Shown: positions 1-6,148 of the stretch, piece by piece | Numbering within the stretch: the first letter of the stretch is position 1 | How the letters are laid out: every line of letters starts with the position of its first letter | Assembly: GCA_947499005.1 (NCBI GenBank) | Contig: CANMML010000009.1 | Coordinates: 62,001-126,000 of the forward strand | DNA: 64,000 nt | Direction of reading: 5' to 3' | DNA from: an uncultured Aquimarina sp. | Lineage (GTDB): Bacteria; Bacteroidota; Bacteroidia; Flavobacteriales; Flavobacteriaceae | Translations under genes and position numbers: made by a program | Notes under the pieces: model-generated | Seen by the model: only the letters and a program-made list of their open reading frames with translations | The model's database searches: none | What the model was told of the DNA's origin: nothing

Positions 1-185
1 AATAATTCATTGGCCGAATCTCCTGTTATACGAAGATTAAGCCTTGGATTATTTCCTTGAGGTAGATTTGCTGGTGTTTGATTATCGGAACCAGCCATAC
101 GATTAGTATTGCTATCGTCATCGGATGAACAAGAAATAACAAATAAAAAACCTATAATTGTAATAATTTTTAGAAATAACCTCAT
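1..185 (-). CDS. Lipoprotein, C-terminus outside window
   Basis: Reading the minus strand from an ATG at 185 gives a typical lipoprotein start: a short basic N-terminus, a hydrophobic stretch (FLKIITIIGFLFVIS) and a lipobox ending in Cys (VISC), followed by SSDDDSNTN, the acidic linker common after lipobox cysteines of exported flavobacterial lipoproteins. The reading frame stays open to base 1, so the gene is cut by the window edge and its function cannot be told. It is divergent from the DUF2059 gene, with 18 bp between start codons. Confidence 0.75.
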   Translation of the reverse strand, partial: MRLFLKIITIIGFLFVISCSSDDDSNTNRMAGSDNQTPANLPQGNNPRLNLRITGDSANEL

Positions 186-189
186 AATA

Positions 190-197
190 TATATTTG
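190..197 (+). promoter_or_regulatory. -7 promoter box TATATTTG for DUF2059 gene
   Basis: TATATTTG matches the Bacteroidota -7 consensus TAnnTTTG exactly. Only six bases separate it from the ATG at 204, so the mRNA is probably leaderless or nearly so. No clear TTG at -33 was seen. Confidence 0.5.
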
Positions 198-203
198 GAT
201 ACG

Positions 204-713
204 ATGAAAAGTAAGTTTTTAGTAGTGTTTTTGGTCTTTTGCTTACAAGGAATCTTACAAGCGCAATCAAAATACGAAAATACGGAGAAGTATATAGAGA
301 TTAATGGTACACATGAACAATATGAAGGAGCCGTTAATCAATTGTTTGATTTATTAGAAAATCAATATCAAGGTAAAAATATAAATGAGAGTACTTGGGA
401 AGAGGTAAGAGGTATTAAAAAAGAAGCTTTAAAAGATATAAAGCGACGTTTGATAAGTGCTTATGAAAGTTATTTTTCTGAAAGTGATATTAATGCAATG
501 TATGAATTCTATCAAACCGATGCAGGGAAACAATTGGCAAAAGATAGAAATCAACTTTCTAAACAGCAGTTAAAAGAAGTGACAAAATTTTATGAGACTG
601 CGGTTGGAAAGAAAATTCAAGAAAATGCAGAGCCTCTTGGGCAAACTATTAGTGATATTAGTACCGAATGGAGCCACTTGTTATATGCTGAGGCAAAAAA
701 TATTTTAGAATAG
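204..713 (+). CDS. Secreted DUF2059 domain protein
   Basis: A 169-residue exported protein. An N-terminal signal peptide (MKSKFLVVFLVFCLQGILQAQ) is followed by an all-helical region carrying the DUF2059 pattern: FYQTDAGKQL in the middle and a second, similar FYETAVGKKI. The function of DUF2059 is unknown. The start is placed at the ATG at 204, not the in-frame TTG at 195, because the signal peptide begins properly there and a -7 box ends just upstream. It is a single-gene unit; the nearest downstream gene is on the other strand. Confidence 0.8.
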   Translation: MKSKFLVVFLVFCLQGILQAQSKYENTEKYIEINGTHEQYEGAVNQLFDLLENQYQGKNINESTWEEVRGIKKEALKDIKRRLISAYESYFSESDINAMYEFYQTDAGKQLAKDRNQLSKQQLKEVTKFYETAVGKKIQENAEPLGQTISDISTEWSHLLYAEAKNILE

Positions 714-782
714 ATTATCATTCTCAGGAATAGTTAAAACTTTGTGCTTTAGTACATCTCAGTTTTAGTTTCGAAAAACATT

Positions 783-866
783 ATTCATGGCTATATGCAT
801 TAAGCTTTAAGCCTTATATAGATTGATGTAGCTTAAAGCCTATAGCTTACAGCAATAAGCTAGAAA
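783..866. repeat. Degenerate AGCTTAAAGCC-type intergenic repeat
   Basis: The convergent gap between the DUF2059 and methyltransferase genes holds degenerate copies of short units such as TTAAGCTTTAAGCC, TAGCTTAAAGCC and TATAGCTTACAGC. The same text recurs at about 33170-33200 next to the AraC gene. It looks like the low-complexity intergenic repeats common in flavobacteria. No coding signal is seen here. Confidence 0.45.
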
Positions 867-926
867 AAAGAAAAAGACTTTCAGGCATAACAGAGACTAG
901 GGATCTTCCAATCCTAGTGGTTCATT

Positions 927-1631
927 TTATAATGATAATCTAGCTAAATAATCATAATGATCACCTTCTAGGATTAACTCGCATTGAAATCCATTTGAAT
1001 GTGCTGCATTTTGTAATGTATTGTAATCAATGTATAACCAATCAAAAGTTTCAGATTTTATATCTTTATATTGAATAGAATAACGCATTTCGCCGTAATA
1101 TCCATCATTAAGATCTACCCAAAATTCTCCTTTTTCGTTTTCATAAAGATAAATTAGATCCGATGAATCTATAAGTACTTGTCCTTTATCTTTTAGAAGA
1201 GTTCTTAAGTGTTGAAAGAAGAAGTTAATATTAGGAAGCGAACCTATGATACCACTTCCATTCATAAGCATTAGTAGAGTGTCGTAGCTTTCTTTATGAT
1301 TAAAAAAGTTTTGACAAATAGTTTCTTTAAGTCCCCTTTTTTTACAGATCTCGATGGCACCTTTTGAGGTGTCCAAAGAAGTTACGTTTAGTTTTCGGGT
1401 TTCTTGCAAATACAAGCCGTGGCTGCCGGCACCAGCACCAACATCAAGAGTTTTACCTTTTGCTAATTGTAATGCTTTTTTTTCAATTTCGGGCATCTCG
1501 TTATAACTCCTGAATAAATATTCAACAGGTATAATATCATCTTCAAAGGTGTTAGAACTTACTTTGATCTCAACGCTTCTTTCTCCATTGAAATACGATT
1601 TAATAGCTTCTCCAAAAACATCATTGCTCAT
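927..1631 (-). CDS. Class I SAM-dependent methyltransferase
   Basis: A 234-residue cytoplasmic protein with the Rossmann glycine-rich SAM-binding motif LDVGAGAGSHG, followed by the acidic second-strand residue in VTSLDTSKGAIEIC and a motif-IV-like MLMNGSGIIGSLPNI. Substrate is unknown; the family includes small-molecule methyltransferases of the Methyltransf_25 type. The start is placed at the ATG at 1631 (MSNDVFGEAI) and not 1667, because homologues begin like this and a TAACTTTG box sits five bases before it. It is divergent from the YkgJ gene with only 30 bp between start codons. Confidence 0.8.
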   Translation of the reverse strand: MSNDVFGEAIKSYFNGERSVEIKVSSNTFEDDIIPVEYLFRSYNEMPEIEKKALQLAKGKTLDVGAGAGSHGLYLQETRKLNVTSLDTSKGAIEICKKRGLKETICQNFFNHKESYDTLLMLMNGSGIIGSLPNINFFFQHLRTLLKDKGQVLIDSSDLIYLYENEKGEFWVDLNDGYYGEMRYSIQYKDIKSETFDWLYIDYNTLQNAAHSNGFQCELILEGDHYDYLARLSL

Positions 1632-1636
1632 ATGAG

Positions 1637-1644
1637 CAAAGTTA
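1637..1644 (-). promoter_or_regulatory. -7 box TAACTTTG for methyltransferase gene
   Basis: TAACTTTG on the minus strand fits TAnnTTTG, five bases before the ATG at 1631. A TTG at 1667-1665 lies 20 bases upstream, the usual -33/-7 spacing, and overlaps the first codons of the divergent gene. Confidence 0.55.
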
Positions 1645-1649
1645 TATTG

Positions 1650-1657
1650 TACCTTTG
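1650..1657 (+). promoter_or_regulatory. -7 box TACCTTTG for YkgJ gene
   Basis: TACCTTTG fits TAnnTTTG and lies four bases before the ATG at 1662, which implies a leaderless mRNA. It sits back to back with the minus-strand box at 1637-1644. Confidence 0.5.
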
Positions 1658-1661
1658 CTTC

Positions 1662-2150
1662 ATGCAAGAAGAATATGCAAAAGTCCTAGAGGAAGCGAAA
1701 ATACTTAAAGCAGAGAACACTAAGTTTTTGAATCGGTTAAAACAAAAGCCCCCTAAGAAACTCGATGTTACGGTACAACAAATTCATGATGAGGTTTTTG
1801 AAGAAGTAGATTGCTTGGCTTGTGCCAATTGCTGTTCTACAACCTCTCCAATCATTACGGATAAAGATACAGAGAGAATAGCAAAGCACTTAAGGATGAA
1901 AGTAGTAGACTTCGAGAAGCAATACACCCGTTTTGATGGTGATGGTGATCGTGTTTTTTTGAATCAACCTTGTGAATTTTTAGCTTCTGATAATTATTGT
2001 CTCATTTATGATGTTCGCCCTAAGGCATGCGCAGAATATCCGCATACGAATAGGAAACGTTTTCATCAAATAAATAAAATAACCGCTGCAAATACATTAA
2101 TTTGTCCAGCGGTTAATAAAGTTTTAAGTAAGTTGAAAGAAGTTTTTTAG
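1662..2150 (+). CDS. YkgJ-family cysteine cluster protein
   Basis: A 162-residue protein of the YkgJ/CxxCxxCC family, likely a metal- or Fe-S-binding protein. Conserved cysteines are in CLACANCCSTTSP near residue 54, then CEFL, CLIYDVRPKAC and EYPH, the family order. The first 40 residues form a charged helix. The ATG at 1662 is preferred over the one at 1632, since 1632 would place the start inside the divergent promoter and homologues begin near MQEEYAKV. Function in vivo is unknown. Confidence 0.8.
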   Translation: MQEEYAKVLEEAKILKAENTKFLNRLKQKPPKKLDVTVQQIHDEVFEEVDCLACANCCSTTSPIITDKDTERIAKHLRMKVVDFEKQYTRFDGDGDRVFLNQPCEFLASDNYCLIYDVRPKACAEYPHTNRKRFHQINKITAANTLICPAVNKVLSKLKEVF

Positions 2151-2155
2151 AGGCG

Positions 2156-2560
2156 TTATTTCTTTTTAACAATCTTTATTTCAGTGATATCAGGGGCATC
2201 TATTATCTTTTCATTGAAATCGTTTTCTGGGCCTTTATAAATTTCTAACTTATATTTGTATTCCCCTTTCTTGGTGATGGATTTTCCTCCATCCCAAATG
2301 AAAATATTGCATCTTACTGATCTTTTTCCGCGAGTTACTTTATGTACTGAATTCCCAACAGGTTTAGAATCTTTAAATAATGTTAGGTATAAGTATCCTG
2401 CTTCAGGGATATTATATTTTACATCAATATTATTGATATATCCTGATTTTTGAGGAATTTCCGTAGGAGGTGGAGTGACGTATTTTACATATTTTTGACC
2501 AAAAGCTGGAGCTGCAAAAAGCATTACCCCAAGTAGTAAAATGTGATAAAATTTTTTCAT
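2156..2560 (-). CDS. Small secreted protein, IWDG paralogue 1
   Basis: A 134-residue exported protein not recognised as a named family. A signal peptide (MKKFYHILLLGVMLFAAPAFG) precedes a beta-rich domain with YLYLTLFKDSKPVGNSV and FIWDGGKSI. The pattern G-YLYL-P-GNSV-IWDGK is shared with the neighbour at 2845-3273, so the two are tandem paralogues. The shape resembles FlgD-type Ig-like domains, in which a P-G turn and a W-DG motif recur; that is inference. It is convergent with the YkgJ gene, 5 bp apart, so the two may share a termination region. Confidence 0.7.
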   Translation of the reverse strand: MKKFYHILLLGVMLFAAPAFGQKYVKYVTPPPTEIPQKSGYINNIDVKYNIPEAGYLYLTLFKDSKPVGNSVHKVTRGKRSVRCNIFIWDGGKSITKKGEYKYKLEIYKGPENDFNEKIIDAPDITEIKIVKKK

Positions 2561-2844
2561 AGTAAGTTCTTTTTGGGTTTATTTCTAGATTTCTAAAAAT
2601 GTAAATACAATAGGCATGCCAACATTTACTTAAAAGTCAGGAAATAATTGATTTATCTTAAAGATGATTGAATTTAGAGACGACTAAAATAGTAAATTTT
2701 AACGGATAAAACTGCATTTAATCGTGTATTATTTTAAGATTTATTGAAAATTTACATAGCACCCAAGTAGAGTAACGTTTAAGTATAAGGCTTATTGTTT
2801 GTGGATGTTTTAATTATTTTAGGTCTAATCTTTAACGAGCACTA

Positions 2845-3273
2845 TTATAGTTTGTAGACTTTTTTAATATATTTTGTGTCAACTCCTGCAACTTTTACCC
2901 CTTTTACGATTGGAGATTCGGCCACTAGATTTTCAAAAATATGATATGGAGCAGCATGCATTTTTATGAAATACGAATATTTATTACCTGAAGTAAGTAC
3001 TTTTTTTCCGTCCCAGATGGCGATCGATGTTTCTATTATTCCACTTCCCTTTTTTACAGGGATTACGCTATTACCAATAGGGCTACCATTTTTATAAAGG
3101 ACTAGGTAAATGTGTCCCTTTTTCTTTGCCTTGTATTTTATTTTGTAACCATCGATAAAATCTTTTTGAGGAAGTTTCATTAATGGAGGTTCGGCAAATT
3201 CTACAGACTGGGCCAAAGAGTTAAAAAACGTAATTAATGAAATAATTACAATAAGATAGGGAGCACTTTTCAT
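2845..3273 (-). CDS. Small secreted protein, IWDG paralogue 2
   Basis: A 142-residue exported protein with a signal peptide (MKSAPYLIVIISLITFFNSLAQ) and the same core as the 2156-2560 protein: PPLMKLPQK, YKIKYKAKKKGHIYLVLYKN, PIGNSV, then IAIWDGKKV. Identity between the two is patchy but the motif order and spacing are conserved, indicating an old tandem duplication. The 284-bp gap between them holds no recognised gene, so they may have separate promoters. Function unknown; a FlgD-like Ig fold is possible. Confidence 0.7.
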   Translation of the reverse strand: MKSAPYLIVIISLITFFNSLAQSVEFAEPPLMKLPQKDFIDGYKIKYKAKKKGHIYLVLYKNGSPIGNSVIPVKKGSGIIETSIAIWDGKKVLTSGNKYSYFIKMHAAPYHIFENLVAESPIVKGVKVAGVDTKYIKKVYKL

Positions 3274-3399
3274 TATAGAAATAATTTTTCAATTTTATTG
3301 GTTTTAAAATTAAAGATCAATGATCAATATTCCTGTTTCTTTTAAAGATAAGGGATCTGTTATTTCGATAATGTGTTTGTTTTGTTAGATTAAGTGTGT

Positions 3400-4614
3400 T
3401 TAATCATAAATTAAATACTTCTTTCTAGTTTTTGTAAATTGTTCTAGATCTGGTTTCCAAGTTGTTATTATCTCTTTTGTAGTTAAATGAGATTCAATTT
3501 GTTTTCTTAAGACATCTGTTCCTGTAAGTTTCTCGAAAAATGAATTGAAAAATTCATCTTTATTTGGAGATAGCTGGTATGCTTTTAATAACCATTTTAG
3601 ATCAATTTTAGATAGACTTTCTAGATTTCTAAGATCTTCTCCACAGCAAAGTAGCTTTTCATTTTTTGGATATTTGGCCCCATCGTTAGGTGCCGGAGTA
3701 AAACAAAAATCCAATTCTATATTTGGTAATCCATATACTTGAAATTGCATATCTGTACCTCGTCCAACACTTACATGGTTAGTACCTTCAAAGAAACAAA
3801 GACTAGGATATAGATTTATAGAAATATCATTTGGTAGGTTAGGGGAGGGTTTAATAGGAAGTGAATATTTCATTTGATGATTATAGTTTTGGAGAGGTAT
3901 AACAGTCAATTCACATTGTATTTTATGGTCTAACCATTTTTCGCCATTAATCATTTGAGCATACTCCCCTATGGTCATTCCATACACAACAGGAACAGGA
4001 TGCATACCTACAAAGCTTTTAAATTTTATATCTAAAATAGGTCCATCAATATAGTGTCCATTTGGGTTTGGTCGATCCAAAAGCAGTAGAGGGATGTTTT
4101 GTTCGCTACATGCCTCCATAATGTAATGTAATGTAGAGATATATGTATAGAATCTCACCCCAACGTCTTGGATGTCGAAAACCATTAAATCAATATCTTC
4201 TAATTGTTCTGGAAAAGGTTTTTTATTCTTTCCATACAATGAAATAATAGGGAGTCCTGTTTTTAAATCGATTCCGTTTTTTACATATTCACCAGCATCA
4301 GCTTTTCCTCTAAAGCCATGTTCGGGTGCAAAAGCACGGGTAATTTTAATGTTACTTGCAATTAAAGTATCAATAACATGAGTAAACTTGCCTTTTTTGT
4401 TTGAAAGAACACTCGTATGATTCCCTACAAAGCCAATCTTTTTATCTTTTAAAAGAGGAATCCACTTTTCTGTTTGTTGTGCACCTGTAGTAATTACAGT
4501 AGGCTTTTGTTTTTTTACACTATTTTTTTCAGGTTGAGCATTTCCACATGAGCTTAGCGTGATAAGAAAAATGAATAGCGTATTTTTGAAAAGGTTATTA
4601 TTAAAATTTAGCAT
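3400..4614 (-). CDS. namZ: NamZ-like exo-beta-N-acetylmuramidase (DUF1343) lipoprotein
   Basis: A 404-residue protein of the DUF1343/NamZ family, whose members remove terminal N-acetylmuramic acid from peptidoglycan fragments during cell-wall recycling. Family motifs are present: PEHGFRGKADAGEYV, GLPIISLYGKN, FDIQDVGVRFYTY, LDRPNPNG and FEGTNHVSVGRGTD. The N-terminus has a lipobox (LITLSSC), so it is likely a lipoprotein facing the periplasm. Length fits the family. Its ATG shares base 4614 with the start codon of the divergent permease gene. Confidence 0.88.
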   Translation of the reverse strand: MLNFNNNLFKNTLFIFLITLSSCGNAQPEKNSVKKQKPTVITTGAQQTEKWIPLLKDKKIGFVGNHTSVLSNKKGKFTHVIDTLIASNIKITRAFAPEHGFRGKADAGEYVKNGIDLKTGLPIISLYGKNKKPFPEQLEDIDLMVFDIQDVGVRFYTYISTLHYIMEACSEQNIPLLLLDRPNPNGHYIDGPILDIKFKSFVGMHPVPVVYGMTIGEYAQMINGEKWLDHKIQCELTVIPLQNYNHQMKYSLPIKPSPNLPNDISINLYPSLCFFEGTNHVSVGRGTDMQFQVYGLPNIELDFCFTPAPNDGAKYPKNEKLLCCGEDLRNLESLSKIDLKWLLKAYQLSPNKDEFFNSFFEKLTGTDVLRKQIESHLTTKEIITTWKPDLEQFTKTRKKYLIYD

Positions 4615-5840
4615 TGAATTACGAATTATTTATTGCTCAACGGCTAATTAAAGAAAAAACATCCAAAAAGACGGCTTCTGCACCGATCATAAAAATTGCA
4701 ATTGTTGCTATTGCAATTAGTTTAATCATGATGTTGGTAAGTGTTGCTGTTGGATTTGGATTGCAACAAAAGATACAACAAAAGATCGCCCTTTTTAGCG
4801 GGCATATCGAAGTGACTAGTTTTAATGGTAATCAAAGTGAAGTTTCATTGCAGCCAATACCTAGTGAAGGCAAGTTTTTAGATTCGTTACTGCAAAACAA
4901 ATGGATTACACATGTCCAAAAAGTAGGGAAGAAACATGGAGTAATTAGAACAGCTACAGACTTCGAAGGTGTTATTTTTAAGGGAGTTGCAGAAGACTAT
5001 AAATGGTCATCATTTAGTGATTACCTTATACAAGGTCGGATTCCTAAATTTGATGATGATGTTAATGAGATTTTAATATCAGAAAGTTTAGCCAATAGGT
5101 TGAATTTCCAATTAGAGAGTAAAGTAGTTACTTATTTTTTAAAGGACACAGGGAAATATAATATCAGGAGTTTTAAAGTGGTAGGAATTTATAATTCGGG
5201 ATATAAAGATTTCGATAAAGGACTTGTCATTGGATCTTTAGAACATATAAGAAGGTTAAATAAGTGGAAAAAAAATGAAGTAGGTTCTTTAGAGTTCTTT
5301 GTAGATGACTTTAATGATATTTATTACTACACCACTAAAATTTATGAAAGTGTTCCTTCGGAACTAGATGCGGTTTCTATAAAGAACAAGTATGCCGAGA
5401 TTTTTCAATGGTTACAGTTATTCGATTATAATGTATATGGAATTATAGGAATAATGGTTATAGTAGCTTCAATTAATATTATTACTGCACTGTTAGTTTT
5501 AATCCTAGAACGAACTCAATTGATAGGAATGTTGAAATCATTGGGAAGTACTAACAGTAGTATTAGAAAATTATTCATTTATCAAGCTAGTTACATCATC
5601 GGAAAGGGACTTTTCTGGGGTAATCTTATAGGCTTGTTATTAATTTTTGGGCAATATTACTTTCATTTTATTACTCTTAATCCAGATACCTATTATGTAA
5701 GGTATGCTCCTATGTATATCTCTTGGGATTATATTGTAATTCTTAATATAATTACATTTATTTTATGTGTATTGGCATTATGGTTACCGACTTTGGTAAT
5801 CAACAAAATTAGCCCAGTAAAGGCTATAAAGTTTCAATAA
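4614..5840 (+). CDS. FtsX/LolC-E-like ABC transporter permease
   Basis: A 408-residue inner-membrane permease of the FtsX/LolC/E/MacB type. A first membrane helix near residues 27-48 is followed by a periplasmic domain to about 260 and three C-terminal helices near 275-298, 318-340 and 375-397. The segment LERTQLIGMLKSLGSTNSSIRKLFIYQ is the cytoplasmic coupling loop of this superfamily. A lipoprotein-release role is likely but not shown. No ATPase gene is adjacent. The start codon is TTG; homologues begin with the same (M/L)NYE-FIA-RL. A TATTTTTG box at 4581-4588 could be its promoter. Confidence 0.82.
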   Translation: MNYELFIAQRLIKEKTSKKTASAPIIKIAIVAIAISLIMMLVSVAVGFGLQQKIQQKIALFSGHIEVTSFNGNQSEVSLQPIPSEGKFLDSLLQNKWITHVQKVGKKHGVIRTATDFEGVIFKGVAEDYKWSSFSDYLIQGRIPKFDDDVNEILISESLANRLNFQLESKVVTYFLKDTGKYNIRSFKVVGIYNSGYKDFDKGLVIGSLEHIRRLNKWKKNEVGSLEFFVDDFNDIYYYTTKIYESVPSELDAVSIKNKYAEIFQWLQLFDYNVYGIIGIMVIVASINIITALLVLILERTQLIGMLKSLGSTNSSIRKLFIYQASYIIGKGLFWGNLIGLLLIFGQYYFHFITLNPDTYYVRYAPMYISWDYIVILNIITFILCVLALWLPTLVINKISPVKAIKFQ

Positions 5841-6032
5841 AATATATAGGTGTTTGTTTTTTGCATTTCGAATGTGAAATGGAGAATCATTTTATATGCA
5901 AAACAACAAGTAAAGGGCTTTTTTTAGAATATATTTAAGAAGTTAATAATGTAAATAAAACAAAGTATTTTAAATCTTGCTTAAATATAGAGGGGTTTTA
6001 TTTATAATTTCTTTAGTAAAACTTTTTAAAAT

Positions 6033-6121
6033 ATCAATTTCGCAAAAATGAGCTAAGTGTCGTTACTTGGAATCATTCCAAATTAAGAAGTAGATAAATT
6101 TAGTATTTTAGCGAAATTGAT
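6033..6121 (+). promoter_or_regulatory. Long inverted repeat enclosing a Fur-type palindrome, ahead of acnB
   Basis: Arms at 6033-6049 and 6105-6121 pair over 17 nt with one mismatch (core TCAATTTCGC / GCGAAATTGA). Between them is a perfect palindrome, TTGGAATCATTCCAA (6067-6081), with the 7-1-7 layout and central AATnATT of Fur/PerR operators. The right arm ends 27 bp before the acnB ATG. The rest of the 308-bp gap from 5841 holds no gene. Either operator DNA or a leader RNA structure would fit. Confidence 0.45.
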
Positions 6122-6148
6122 TAAAAAGTACGAATTTCTATACATACT

